Assembly (NCBI GenBank): GCA_020152595.1 | Contig: JAIGNY010000453.1 | Span: 1-64,000, forward strand | Direction of reading: 5' to 3' | Source of the DNA: Chiridota heheva | Taxonomy: Eukaryota; Echinodermata; Holothuroidea; Apodida; Chiridotidae | DNA: 64,000 nt | In this document: in pieces, positions 12,701 through 21,904 of the stretch | Layout: each line of letters opens with the position of its first letter | Numbering within the stretch: position 1 is the stretch's first letter | Made by a program: the position numbers and the translations under genes | The notes under the pieces: model-generated | Databases searched by the model: none | Told to the model about the DNA's origin: nothing | What the model saw: the letters and a program-made list of their open reading frames with translations, nothing else

Positions 12701-15700
12701 GGTCGAAAATGTTCCCACAAAAAAATTGCGGTAGAAATGATATGAACGTAGTAAATATATCTTTATGTGCTTCCTTTCTTTGCAATTTATCATCGCACAA
12801 TTATTGTGGGAAGTTTTTAGAGCACATATTTACTCTTGTTTACTCAAGTTTACTCAATTTTTTTTGTTTTACTGAAGAAAAACAAATGTCTTCCCAGAAA
12901 TTCCTGATTTTCCTGCGAGGGCAACTGCCGCGGAATCATAGATTTTTTCCAGGTTTGATGAAGTCTAACATGCATAGGCATAGGAACGAGGGGAGGGGGC
13001 AAGTGCCCCTAATGTTGCAGCAACCTACACGGTGCCCCCCAACTAAGTTCAATTTTTACCATTGAACTAGTGTTGTAGCATATCTGTGTGCCCCCCTCCC
13101 CCATGAAGAACATGTTCCTATGCTTATGCTAACATGTGTTTATCATTTTTTTAATTCACAGATGTTTACATTTGCAATGGGGAGAATGGATCGATTCTTC
13201 AAAGATCCCCTCAGATACAACCCTAATCGTTTCTGTGAAGATGAAGACAAGTTTGTACCTTGCTTAGTTTCTCTTAATTTGAAAGAGACTATAAAGTTAA
13301 TTATTGTAGCTGAAAATATGCTATAGAATCAGAAAATAAATCAAGCCACTAAAAACCCCATCATAGAATCTTATTCCATTCTAATATCCAAGTTAAAAGT
13401 TTTGGGCGCTGCCATTTTGTCTAATTTTGTGTTGAAATCATGCCAATGCTGACATAATTTGCCCTATGTGCTAGCACATCTAATGTATTTCTTTAAGAAT
13501 TCACTTTTATCACAGAAGTAGAAAAAAAAAAAAAAATGCAAGTTTTTAAGGGAGAATAATAATAATTGTATTGATTATTTTAAAGTATTAATTCAGTGGT
13601 CAAGCAAATTAATATCAATTACATGAAAGAGGAATTTAAAAGAAACTAAATGGTGAAGAAACTACTTCAATATCTTATTCTGTTAAGGAGATATTCAAGT
13701 TTAAAGCTCTGTTGTATCTGTGCAAAATATGACTGGTGTAGTAAGTCTACTATGAAAGGTTAGTGCCCTCATCCTCACATTCTTAACAATTGTTAATGTA
13801 TTTAAAGAAAATTAATTGAAATGTTTTACTATTTCAATTATTTTCTCTCAAACTTTCTTCAGGTAGCAGACTATAACTATACCATTAGCTGATTCTGTTT
13901 TACTACTATTCTGACATAGCCAGTGGTTTTAAAGTTACAAAATTGCAGGACAACGTATGATAGAATACATACAGATTTTTGAGGAATCTGATGTGTGATG
14001 TCACAACTAGTCTGATTTCAGTCGTTTCTATACAAAGTATATCAAACTTCTGAAATATCTCCTTAACAAAATAAGATGTTTGAACGCTTTCTTCATTATT
14101 GTGTTTCTTTTAAAGTCCTCTTTCATATAAAATGGACTTGCTTGACCCCTGAACTAATTTGTTAACAGAATAAGATTTTTGAATGCTTTCTTTACCATTT
14201 TGTTTCTTTTGAAGTCCTCTTTCATATGAAATGGACATGCTTGACCACTGAACTAATCCTTTTCATATTTCTTAGATACTTTATGTAGTAATAACTGATT
14301 GCAGCATGCTTCACTTATTCGATGCATCACCTTTGATCATTTAGCATTAATTCAGTGCTCAGTCAATTATTAATTATCTATTTACGGTATTTCGTTTGTT
14401 TCCCAGACCTATGTATGCCTACTTTCCATTTTCCATGGGGCCACGTTCCTGCATTGGACAGAACTTTGCTCAGGTGAGAACTTATAGAGTTTGGTGTAAT
14501 ATCGATATTGATCTAAATCGATATTGACCCATATCGATATTGACCCAAATCGATATTGATCCAAATCGATATTGATCCAAATCGATATGGCTGATATTGA
14601 ATTCAAGGGTCATATTGATATAATCAATTTGATCTATATATCGATATAGTGTTAAGGCTCAGGAGGTATACATGTAATGCAATGACCAAAATGGAAGAAA
14701 CCATGTAAACAGATAATGGTTGTTTATTTGAAGATTTATGTACATATTTTGCAATGTTTTTGTTAATTTACCCCAAAAAAATCACTTAATTTCTTTTGTG
14801 CTGAGACGACACAACCTTGTACAGAAAAGCAACTATTATTGAAGTATGAAGTTATATGATTTGCATATAGATATTTTAATTACTTCGATATTTTTCTAAT
14901 GATGTATCGATATACAGCAGAGTAGTATAACAATCGATATGACCCAAGCTTAGTGAGAAGTAGGGTTTTAAACTCCATTTTTGTAATATTAAGTAAATTG
15001 TTTTAACAGAGTTATGTAGCGGGATAACGTACACCTTATGATAAACCCAGAAATAGATCCGCTGGCTATTAAACTACATGGTCAGGTGATGAGTGACCAT
15101 CTTCGCAAGAAGTATAGCATCACGAGAGCTATTTTTTTCATGTTTCTGTAGCCACTAGCTACGTACTACCCAACCGTGTGAACTGCCTCAGCAAGATTTT
15201 CCATGTTGAACGTTACAGTTCCGCAATTTATTTCACCAGTAACATGAACATGAAGGATCAATCCCCGAGTGTCAGTGCTTTACGCACCCAAGATGTCCCG
15301 CAATGCGTCGCATGTAAACGCTTATTTAGGTTACGCTCCAGTGACATTCATCTCACGTGTTACGCTAGCAGATTATGCTGCGAGTCCAACCTGTGCAGAG
15401 ACTGGGATCAAGCGGCGTGGTCGGAGCATAGACTCCACCGCAACAGGCACTTCCATAAAGCGGCCGAGAGAGCAGAGAAGCGACGGTCAGACAGGCTTAC
15501 CCTGCGCTGCCACCGCCACCCAAGCCTAAGCCACAGCCCCCTTTAGCCCACTCTCAGCAGGGCACCCGATGAAGGGCCCCGGCAGCTGAGTAGGCGTACG
15601 CTTACGCGTACACCTTTTGTGCCAAGAGCTATGGCGGAGCCCGACTTTCCCTCCCCCCTTCCCCCCCGTACTGTCTCCTGAGCGAGGCAGGCCCCAGAGG

Positions 15701-18700
15701 AGGGACAGGGAATGGGATAGTATACACAGGAGAGGACGGAGTCCACGTCACCAGTCCTCCTCTTTCTTGTCCTCCCCTGAGCCCAGGCAGAGGCGAAGGA
15801 AGCGACACAGGGAAAATCCCTTCAAGGATCCCACCTTCAAGGACACACTAAAGCAGACTATTGAGACTTTGGTGTTACAGCTACTGTAGGCGCTGGAGTG
15901 GAGGCTACCGCCTCCTGCACCTTGCCCCTTCGGCAGCTGCCACTGCCGCGGCATGGCATCCACCTGACCCTGAGGTCCCGGAGGAGGATGCCTTCAACCT
16001 TTATCCCTCTGAAAAGGATGTTGATTTTTTGGACAATCTCATCCCCAAGGCACGAGACCACCACCCAGAATGTAGGATTCCTCCCGCCGCTCCGGTTCAA
16101 GTTGTCCCCGGTGCCGCATCAATGATACAGACTGAACTAGATAGGACCCCCGTATCCTACCGGTTACCGGATGAGGTCTTTTCCTGCCACCTCCCCCAGT
16201 AGACCCCCTTTTACAAGGGGAGCGGGTTTCCTAGCTCCTTGATTTCCTAGAACGGGAAATTAGGCTGGATGTTGTAGATGCACCTCTTGTAGAGGCGGGG
16301 CCACAGTCTCAGTGTAGACTGCTCAGCCCCGAGGGAAACTAAGCCAACGACTACAAAATTCCCCATTGATGCCTCCCTGGTGACCAGGGCTCAGCATTGG
16401 GCCAGGACCCCGGACAGGGACTGGACGTCCTACAACAAAGAGGTTGACAAGGCCACGCGTGACCAACCAGCTGCCTCAGGTGCTCATAGGCACCTCCTCG
16501 ATCCCGGAAGGAATGTGGCAACTCCTCCGCCAGCCGATGAGCGGGCAGGACCAAGAAATTTCTTGATCCTGCAGTCCAGCTGAGGGAAGATTCCCTAAAA
16601 GCTGTTGACCGGGTCATATGGCGGGGCTTTAAATACCTAGCCCTTGCCGTATAAGTGACAGAGGGGTTAGACTCGGTTCTGCGTAGACATCTGCCATCCG
16701 ACATCCTTATAACGACCGCTTCTTTGTTAAATGGACTCTCGGATTTGCTGAATGCAACAGTCCACCAACTTGCCCGAGTCTCCGCAAAGGTAGTCATGGA
16801 GAGGCGCGAGAATGTTCTCTCTCTCCTTGGACTCTCTGAAGCCACTCAGACAGACCTCCAGCACATACTAACAGAAGGAGAAGGTCACTGTTTGCAGGTC
16901 ACTTCCAAAATGTTCTGTCATGCCAAGCCAGCGGACAGGACAATCTTCAGAAGACTAAGAAGCTGTTAGCAAAAACGAATACTTTTTCTTCTCCTCCCGC
17001 ACGCCATCTTCTGCCCCTGTACGGAGCCAGGGTATGCCTACCCAGCGACGGGCCCATCGTCACCATAACGCAGTAATGGGGCCTTATACATACAGCCTCT
17101 CGCCAGGAGTCTACTTTGTGGATCGGCAGAGTGAATGTGGCAGAGAGCAGTCCACGCTCCTTTCCCTCTGCATGCAGAGCGGGTTCCTCTTCCTCCCAAG
17201 GGTGGGGGAAGGGCAAGGGGCAGCTTTTTTGACCCACCCCTGATGCCCCTATTGACCGGCGGTCGAGTTGGGCGGCGTTTGGGGAAATTTCCAGAGGCGT
17301 GGGAGAGAGTCACCACAGACAAATGGGTGCTACGAACCATTCAGTAGGGTTACCATCTAGAGTTCATGACTCTCTTGCCCATATGGGGGTCTTTTGCCCC
17401 ACCCCCAAGCCCCGTTTAAGCGACCATGCAAAGTTGCTGAGGACAGAGATTGGAGAGCTGCTGGCAACGAACGCCATCACCCCATCTCGAATTCTCTCAG
17501 GAACCTCTTAATGTCCACGTTTTTCCTGGCTCCCAAGAAGGGGAACAAGTGGCACCCAATCATCAATCTGAGACCACTCAACAGATTCATTCGTCCGTTG
17601 AAGTTCAAGATGGAGATTCTTCACTCCATCATCCCTCAGTTGACTAGGGGCCTGTGGGCCACTTTCATCAACCTCGCGAATGCATATCTGCATGTGCCGA
17701 TGCCCGAGGAAGACAGGCGGTTTTTTTTGTCTTCCAATTAAAGGGAGTTACATACACGTTCCACACCCACGCCCCAACCCACGTCTTCCGAAAGAAATTT
17801 GATCAGATAATGAAGCAAAACGGTTAGGAGCACGGCATATGCAAAGCTATTTTGATTGAAAAATTAGGCCCGCACGCTCACGGGAAATGCGCAAACACTA
17901 TTGGTCAAAACCTGTCACCTGATTAACATTACCGCAAAAAATTGTATGCAAATCGTCAGATTGTGGACTATGTGCCTCATCACGTGTGTGAGCTGCAAGC
18001 ACAGTGTTTACTATACTGTAAATTAATAACACAATTACCTATGCCCACAATTGCTTCAACCCACAAGCAATGATATCACATTTTTATAACTGTACTCTTG
18101 TGTTTCGTTGCTAAAAAAAAATTAAAAATTGAGTAAGCCCTAACATTAAACCTATCCTTTTTTCCCCTGACTTTATTATAGGCCTCTGGTGTTGCAAAGT
18201 GCCAACTTCTAATACATTCTGAGTGCAAACGTGCAAGTGTATTACACGTATGTGTCGGAAAAGTGCTTCATTCCAGTCAGTTTGATTGGAACTCAAAATT
18301 TAAATAAGCTTTGTCTTGCCAAGTACTAAAAAGTTAGGTCCATGTATTTGTAACAGTAATGTTAGATTTTGATTAGCTTACAAAAAAGGAATTCCGTCCA
18401 ATCTTGTCAATGAATGCCAGGCTCACACTACACTCGCTGGAAGTGATGAAAAACAGAGAGACGAAATTGAGGATGGGTGCTCTCATTTAATGTTTTAACG
18501 CCTCTTAACTTTGTTCATACAAACTGCATTTGGTATCAATACGTGGGGGAACTGCGTTTGGTATCAATACATGGGGAACTACATTTAGTATCAATACCTG
18601 GGGAACTGCATTTTGTATCAATACGTGGGGAATCTTATCAAGTTACAAAATAAATCATACTTAAATATCAAAAAGTGGTAAAACAGTCAGGAGCACGTCA

Positions 18701-21019
18701 GGTTTTGGTCCATGTTTTGTGTGTAAAAAAATCAATATACATTACATTTTTACAATTTTTACCCCAAAAGATATAATTAAAGTTGATATGAATTAAAGGA
18801 TAAAACAATTACAAATCCATCACACCTCAGTTTTTAACGCTATCTGATACGGACTGGAATTTACGGATCCCAGAAGTTATGGCAGCTATTGCAGAACATA
18901 ATCGCTACTCGTCCAAAAAGTGTCAAGTGGGCTGGGCTTCTCAATAAGAGGATGACATCAAACACCTCATTAACTCAAATTTGGTGATTGACTGATGTGA
19001 TTGTAATGTTTATGATATAAATGTGATGTTTATGATGTAGGTGTGATGTTTATGATGTAACATAACATGACATAACAAGATGATGGGCTAAGAAGGGTTA
19101 GTCACCCCATAAAAAGCCCAATCTAACACCATCACGACCACAAAAAAAAAAATCAAAGATGCCCAGAAAGAACTTATCAATGTTGACTTCGAAATTGTGA
19201 ACAGAATTGGAGCTAACTACCCACTCAGGCAAAGCATTCCACTCATTAACAACTCTTTGTGAAAAGCTGAAATGCAGAATATCTATCTGTGGAAAATCTT
19301 TGGTCAACTTCAAAGTGTTACTATGTGTCACATGAGTGTTAGCTGAAACGTGCAAAAAATAACAGGAAATCAAGCATCACTACCAGATAGGAATTTGAAT
19401 ATCACCACTTACTCTTCTCAACTCAAGTGTGGTCAAACCAAGAATTTGCAACATAGATTCATAAGAGAGATTCTTTACTTCTGGAATAAGTCTAGTGGCT
19501 CTTCACTAAACCTGCTCTAAAATGAACTTATCCTTCTCATAAAAGGGACTCCAAGCCTGAATAGCATACTCAAGGTAAGGCCTGACTAACTGCTTATACA
19601 AATTAAAAACAACTTTCTACCAAGAAGACAACAATTTCTTCAAATCAAACCAAGCATCCTATTTGCCCTTGCAGCTGTTAAAGCACACTTTAAGAAGGCT
19701 TCATGCTTTTTCTTGAGCAACACAACCAAGATTTGAACCATTTATGCAGTAATCCAAATCCAAATTGCTTTGACCAATATTGAATAACTTTGCATCAAAC
19801 AACATTGAATGACATCTACCACATTTGGGACCAAGAAACTTATCTAGATCAGTTTGCAAAAGTGAAGAATCCCTAGCATCATCAACAATCCTGACAGCTT
19901 AGTGTCATCAGCAAATTTACAAATCCTGGAGCCAAGGGAAACATCAATATCATTAATGAAGATTAGGAAAAGAAGCGGACCAAACACAGAACCCTGAGAA
20001 ACACATGGAGATACTTCACCATTAACAACAACTCTTTGTGACCTGTCAACTAACCAAGAATTTATCCAACTGATTAGAGTCACAACTTAGATTTTACGTT
20101 CAAAGACAGTTCCCTTATAAGAATTTAAAGCTCTTTTCAATTAATCATTCTAAATATGTGCACACACTTGAAGACATCAATTTTCAACGTGAATACGAAT
20201 ACATATTCAGTGGTTGAGAGAAATATTTTCTGGATGATGAAAATACTTTTTGTTAGAAAATGTTTGTAAGAAAAATACTTCTTGTTCTTTCGATTTCTGT
20301 TTTTGCAATGTTACACATTCCTCAAGAACTGTTAAAGATTGATGGTGAATGGATGATTCAAAGACATTTATATTCAAAGTGACACATAGTACTTGCAGTT
20401 GCTCAGAGAATGATATATTTTGCAAAGAATGATAATAAAATAATGTCTAACATTTATAAGGCGCTTATCATAACTAACTTCACAGTTGTCAGAAGTGCCA
20501 TACATGTTGTGCTCCTTTCAAATTCTCAGGCAGCAGCTGGAGATCAGCGCCATAAACTTTACTGCACTGGGACAGGAAGTGAAATGAACACCGCGTTTTC
20601 ACGCTCCTCTTTTCAAATAGTATTCAGAGAACCAGGTGGGGTGACTCTCCTGCCATCAGGACCGCCATTTAGCATCCTCATCTGATGGATGGTGAGTGTC
20701 ATCCAACCATTGGTCTACAGTACTTGTCCCAATGACCGGATGAGGATCAGGTGCCGTAGGATGCCACTAGCAGTAAAATAAATACTTGCTGATCTTTAAA
20801 ATTATGTTTCTTTATATTCATTTATTAATTTCTTTTTCTTTTAAATCATGATAACAGATTGAGGCCAAAATCATTATTTCCAAGCTGTTGCAGAACTTCA
20901 CTTTTGAACTTGTGCCCACACAGAGCTTTCAGCTGTTGGACCAACTGACGTTAAAGCCAAAAGGAGGCTGCATGAATATGATACGGATCAGGGAAGACAG
21001 ATTCAAGCAAGAGGAATGA
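3521..21019 (+). CDS. CYP46A1-like: Cytochrome P450, CYP46A1-like (gene A), 3' eight exons
   Basis: Joining eight GT-AG exons (3521-3631, 6827-7052, 7915-7987, 9995-10079, 11731-11841, 13162-13250, 14407-14473, 20858-21019) gives an uninterrupted 307-residue C-terminal part with matching intron phases. Motifs seen, in fragment numbering: I-helix AGQETTSN from residue 112, K-helix ETLR at 169-172, YNPNRF at 221-226, and heme loop [10 protein letters not shown] with the ligand Cys at 247. The first exon, VAFGMEG..., and the segment [13 protein letters not shown] resemble CYP46A1, a heme monooxygenase of the endoplasmic reticulum that hydroxylates cholesterol at C24 in vertebrates. The substrate here is inferred, not shown. 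About 190 N-terminal residues, including the membrane anchor, are not in the window. The vertebrate proline-rich tail is absent; the protein ends DRFKQEE. Two donors are weak (GTGCGA after exon 2, GTTTGT after exon 6). Another CYP46-clan subfamily is possible. Confidence 0.85.
3728..3802. repeat. (TA)n microsatellite
   Basis: An almost pure TA run of about 75 bp inside the P450 intron. Apparent tyrosine/isoleucine ORFs across it are artefacts. Confidence 0.95.
3822..3866 (+). mobile_element. 3' tail of a non-LTR retrotransposon (solo tail)
   Basis: ACCCTCGTTGCCGTGGTGCT...AAGCCCTCATCAAGCAAAC matches, on the opposite strand, the end of the LINE fragment at 49475-49870. It therefore looks like a severely 5'-truncated copy, with TA repeats before it and a 19-bp repeat array after it. 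Confidence 0.45.
3875..4396 (+). repeat. 19-bp minisatellite
   Basis: About 27 diverged copies of GAGTGGTATATTATATGCT in the intron between exons 1 and 2 of gene A, with frequent small indels (GCAGAG for GCTGAG). Confidence 0.9.
4703..4972 (+). mobile_element. tRNA-derived SINE, copy 1
   Basis: The head has an A-box TGGCTCAGTGG followed by a worn B-box region. The body reads CCTTGAGCAGCAAGACACTT, CAGTCCACTCAGCTGTAA and GTACCAGCATTACTGA. The same body is found at 7101-7370 (+) and 9548-9810 (-). Confidence 0.7.
4990..5115 (-). repeat. Dispersed repeat R1, fragment
   Basis: TTAGTTCAGCGGTCAAGCAT, AAATGGTGAAGAAAC and ATCTTATTCTGTTAAGG are the reverse complement of the repeat at 6040-6745, also seen at 13580-14265 and 57825-58410. 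Confidence 0.6.
5570..5670 (+). mobile_element. Second tRNA-like SINE head
   Basis: AAGGCACTGTGGTGTCGCGA, TGACCGTGCACTACATGCGG and ATGACCCGAATTCGCATACT read like a tRNA-related SINE head with a damaged B-box. A T-rich tail follows. The family is not identified. Confidence 0.35.
5670..6040. other. Intron sequence, nothing recognised
   Basis: AT-rich intronic DNA of P450 gene A with no repeat unit or ORF that I can support. Confidence 0.5.
6040..6745 (+). repeat. Dispersed repeat R1 with ~98-bp tandem expansion
   Basis: From 6310 there are about four units of roughly 98 bp, each containing GACTTGCTTG, CCCTGAACTAATC, TTTTTGAATGCTTTC and TTGAAGTCCTCTTTCATATA. The leading part (CCTCATTCTTAACAATTG...) also precedes the unit at 13765 and 58200. 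The array ends 80 bases before exon 2. Confidence 0.75.
6827..7052 (+). CDS. CYP46A1-like: P450 gene A exon 2, start of I-helix
   Basis: Starts after TTCTTTAG and encodes [14 protein letters not shown] through [14 protein letters not shown]. The C-terminal part is the first half of the I-helix (FVTFFVAG, matching FVTFFIAG-type sequences of CYP46). It ends in phase 1 at GCAG|GTGCGA, a weak donor. The phase is required by the next exon, which completes AGQETTSN. Confidence 0.85.
7101..7370 (+). mobile_element. tRNA-derived SINE, copy 2 (best preserved)
   Basis: A pol III A-box TGGCTCAGTGG lies at 7112-7122 and a B-box GGTTTGATTCC at 7155-7165, with tRNA-like spacing. The body follows: GAGCAAGACACTTTACTTGC, TCAGTCCACTCGGCTGTAA, GTACCAGCATTGCTGG and a final TCATCCGCTTGCCCC. 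It lies about 50 bp after the weak donor of P450 exon 2. It is not a tRNA gene: there is no intact acceptor stem. Confidence 0.75.
7915..7987 (+). CDS. CYP46A1-like: P450 gene A exon 3, I-helix acid-alcohol pair
   Basis: A 73-nt exon beginning GTCAGGAAACAACC. With the preceding codon part it gives [20 protein letters not shown] and then DILQ. The Glu-Thr pair of the oxygen-activation motif is intact. The exon stops at CTTGCAAAA|GTAAGG in phase 2, and the donor is the first base of the 76-bp minisatellite that fills the intron. Confidence 0.87.
7988..9332 (+). repeat. 76-bp minisatellite starting at the exon 3 splice donor
   Basis: The unit is GTAAGGTTCTCTTTGAGTAT, then TTTAAAAGGAATAAAATC, AAAACAAAACAAGAATGG, ACTGTGACAATGATCAGTAA. 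About 17-18 copies fill 1.34 kb. The first copy begins with the GTAAGG donor of exon 3, and most later copies carry TCAGTAAGTAAGG, so the donor-like sequence is repeated throughout. Confidence 0.95.
9360..9520 (+). mobile_element. Worn SINE fragment, copy 3
   Basis: TTAAGCAAGACATTATATTA, ACTTACTTCAGTCGTCTGGG and TTTCAGTATTGTTGGAGAAT match the SINE body with many changes. The tRNA head is missing. Confidence 0.45.
9548..9810 (-). mobile_element. tRNA-derived SINE, copy 4
   Basis: The reverse complement has GGTGGCTCAGTGATGAAGG (A-box), GGGTTCAATTCCCGCC (B-box GGTTCAATTCC) and the body CTTGAGCAAGACACTTTACT, CAGTCCACTCAGCTGTAAAA, GTACCAGCATTGCTGAGAAG. It sits head to head with the worn copy upstream. 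Confidence 0.7.
9995..10079 (+). CDS. CYP46A1-like: P450 gene A exon 4
   Basis: Follows TTCATTTTAG. It completes Lys and encodes [20 protein letters not shown] then MKLEYMSV, the J-helix to K-helix linker of a P450. The donor is GTACAG and the exon ends in phase 0. Confidence 0.85.
10540..10905 (+). repeat. Dispersed repeat R2, copy 1
   Basis: ACAGATTAGAATATTAATGT, CTTCATGTCAAAGCATTTTG and ACTTGAGAATGGAATAAGAT recur at 61290-61620 (same strand) and inverted at 13330-13520. Confidence 0.65.
11030..11672 (+). repeat. 45-bp minisatellite upstream of exon 5
   Basis: About 14 well-kept units of AGCAACCTCCAAATCATGTG, GGTGTGACTTTTAGTCTAC, ACTAGA. The array ends about 60 bp before the acceptor of exon 5 (11730), near where the branch point is expected. 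Confidence 0.95.
11731..11841 (+). CDS. CYP46A1-like: P450 gene A exon 5, K-helix ExxR
   Basis: Follows TTTTGTTGCAG. The 37 codons encode [20 protein letters not shown] and then [21 protein letters not shown] is the invariant ExxR of the K-helix, followed by the usual RLYPP. Donor GTAAGT is consensus. Confidence 0.9.
11940..12470 (+). repeat. Tandem ~250-bp repeat, copy 2 locus
   Basis: Two units with TTTCATTAATATGCA, AATGCTCATATTTTAACAA and CATGTCTGTTTTGTTTCATA, matching 2850-3480. It lies in the intron between exons 5 and 6. Confidence 0.6.
12470..12950. other. Intron sequence, nothing recognised
   Basis: A 118-codon open frame begins at 12709 but shows no domain, crosses a MITE-like repeat and is judged chance. 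Homology to the right arm starts near 12945. Confidence 0.5.
12968..13128 (+). mobile_element. MITE-like repeat with imperfect inverted ends
   Basis: It begins TGCATAGGCATAGGAAC and ends GTTCCTATGCTTATGCTA, an inverted pair. The interior has AAGTGCCCC and CCATTGAACTAGTGTTGTAG. Related copies lie at 61800-61990, 61998-62060 and 63905-63985. Confidence 0.5.
13162..13250 (+). CDS. CYP46A1-like: P450 gene A exon 6, PxRF motif
   Basis: Follows TTAATTCACAG. Encodes [20 protein letters not shown] then [15 protein letters not shown] is the PxRF motif; the D usual at its third position (NPDRF) is N here. The donor GTTTGT is poor, whereas gene B has GTATGT at the same place. The exon differs from gene B at 8 of 89 bases, changing 6 residues. 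Confidence 0.88.
13330..13520 (-). repeat. Dispersed repeat R2, inverted copy
   Basis: AAGTTAAAAGTTTTGGGCGC, ATTTTGTCTAATTTTGTG and GCCCTATGTGCTAGCACATC are the reverse complement of 61440-61630. This is the expected inverted-duplication partner. Confidence 0.65.
13580..14265 (+). repeat. Dispersed repeat R1 around exon 7
   Basis: Contains TTAGTGCCCTCATCCTCACA, AGTCTGATTTCAGTCGTTTC and two units of TTGAATGCTTTCTT...AAGTCCTCTTTCATAT. The same block is inverted at 57825-58410 in the right arm. Confidence 0.65.
14407..14473 (+). CDS. CYP46A1-like: P450 gene A exon 7, heme-binding loop
   Basis: Follows TTTCCCAG, donor GTGAGA. Encodes [20 protein letters not shown] and [12 protein letters not shown] fits FxxGxRxCxG, with the Cys thiolate ligand present. 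All 67 bases are identical to the exon in gene B. Confidence 0.93.
14495..14590 (+). repeat. 16-bp minisatellite after the heme exon (short allele)
   Basis: About six units of AAATCGATATTGATCC starting ~25 bases after the gene A heme-exon donor. The paralogous array in gene B (57185-57585) has about 25 units. Confidence 0.9.
15007..17795 (+). mobile_element. DIRS-like retrotransposon fragment (DIRS-A), dead
   Basis: A GC-richer block in an AT-rich intron. The first ORF (15178-15546) has a Cys/His arrangement (CVACKR...DIHLTCY...CCESNLC) like a DIRS gag. The stretch 16655-16969 is gag-like and helical. The stretch 17394-17741 is reverse transcriptase: [39 protein letters not shown]. The DLxDAY motif reads NLANAY, so the motif-A Asp is lost. 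A frameshift after 17720 breaks the enzyme, and sequence ends inside the RT. There are no terminal repeats, and the right arm lacks it. Gag-region sequence matches 25620-25890. Confidence 0.75.
17394..17741 (+). pseudogene. DIRS-A reverse transcriptase fragment
   Basis: Holds the fingers and motif A region of a DIRS/YR-type reverse transcriptase: [26 protein letters not shown], then [20 protein letters not shown] reading-frame shift near 17722 moves the continuation ([19 protein letters not shown]) to another frame. Both acidic positions of DLxDAY are Asn, so it cannot be active. Confidence 0.75.
18520..18640 (+). repeat. 27-bp minisatellite, left arm copy
   Basis: Four to five units of AACTGCATTTGGTATCAATA, CGTGGGG. 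The inverted partner is 54425-54600. Confidence 0.85.
19075..20086 (-). mobile_element. Non-LTR retrotransposon 3' fragment, left arm
   Basis: On the - strand, [20 protein letters not shown], then [18 protein letters not shown] and [12 protein letters not shown] are motifs of a CR1/Jockey-like LINE reverse transcriptase. The 3' part (19373-19098) reads [20 protein letters not shown], the usual LINE C-terminal segment. Catalytic FADD is present, but frame breaks make it dead. The tail (GTTATGTCATGTTATG type) lies near 19075. The right arm has the same fragment inverted, so insertion predates the duplication. Confidence 0.82.
20410..20740 (+). other. Conserved inter-arm block, non-coding
   Basis: CATACATGTTGTGCTCCTTT, CAGCTGGAGATCAGCGCCAT, ACCAGGTGGGGTGACTC and the following bases match 52320-52640 inverted. 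The open frame differs between arms, so it is probably not a gene. It lies just before the terminal P450 exon. Confidence 0.45.
20858..21019 (+). CDS. CYP46A1-like: P450 gene A terminal coding exon
   Basis: Follows ATGATAACAG. Encodes the L-helix to C-terminus, [20 protein letters not shown] then [17 protein letters not shown] and a short basic/acidic tail ending RFKQEE-stop. The TLKPKGG turn is typical of CYP46-like C-termini. It differs from gene B at 5 of 162 bases, one of them amino-acid changing. Confidence 0.9.
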   Translation: MEAKIIISKLLQNFTFELVPTQSFQLLDQLTLKPKGGCMNMIRIREDRFKQEE

Positions 21020-21329
21020 GCAGCGGAAAATTTTACAAAGTCCTTCTTTTAAAGGAGAGATAAAGTTTTCCTGTTTTTTCTATTGTGGTGGCGGTGCTAG
21101 TTTTGGCTTTTTATAGATAAGTCTTTTTAGCCAGTTACCTTGTTTTGTTATGTTATATCAAGTTAAATATTTTGTGTTTGTATCTTTAATCAAACAGACG
21201 TAAAAATCTAAATTTACCAGATAATGTTTCATTTACAGCAAATATAGATTTGTTTTCTAGGGGTGTTATTCTTTATGTTTCATAACTGAGATTACAGATA
21301 GAGATCACATTTGTAATTACGTGGCACAT

Positions 21330-21410
21330 TAGCAGGTTCAGTAGTCATGCTTGTATGTGGAAGGTCACGGTACCGGATTTTACTTCTGGAATGAGTGCTT
21401 GGAAATATAA
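21330..21410 (+). mobile_element. SINE head fragment, left arm
   Basis: AGGTTCAGTAGTCATGCTTG...GGTACCGGATTTTACTTCTG resembles the SINE tRNA head with altered A- and B-boxes. The inverted partner is 51645-51720. Confidence 0.4.
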
Positions 21411-21904
21411 TTTGAAGAAAGATAGCTGTAATGTAATTAACTAAGAAGTATAATTACCTCTTGAGGAGAAGAAGGGGGATGGAGTTAATAAAGGGGTGGT
21501 GATATAGTATCAATGGACATTTTCTAATGATTGTCAATATTTTATGTATATGCCTAATGGAGAGATGAATTTGTCATTTTGTGTAATAGTGTGGCAGGTC
21601 CACTATTAATTCCACTATATGTGTATTAAATCATTGTCTTACTATAAGTATAAGAAATACAATTAACTTTGTTAAAGATATTTCATGTTCATAATTTTCT
21701 GTCTCATGGAAAAGCCAACAATAAGTAGATGATGAGTGTATTACTGAGCTGATTGTACAAGCAGTTATGAAATATGATATATTCTTATGATCAAAATGCA
21801 CTGAAATTGTTTGGGAATTGCTTGTTTTTTTGTTTGGTTGGTATTTTTGAGTTATGTGCCTTAAACAACTTTTCAAAATATTAAGTCTTAACTTAATGTT
21901 GTCA

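Noticed and set aside
12709..13065. 118-codon ORF in the P450 intron
   Set aside because: It crosses a MITE-like repeat and has no domain or partner.
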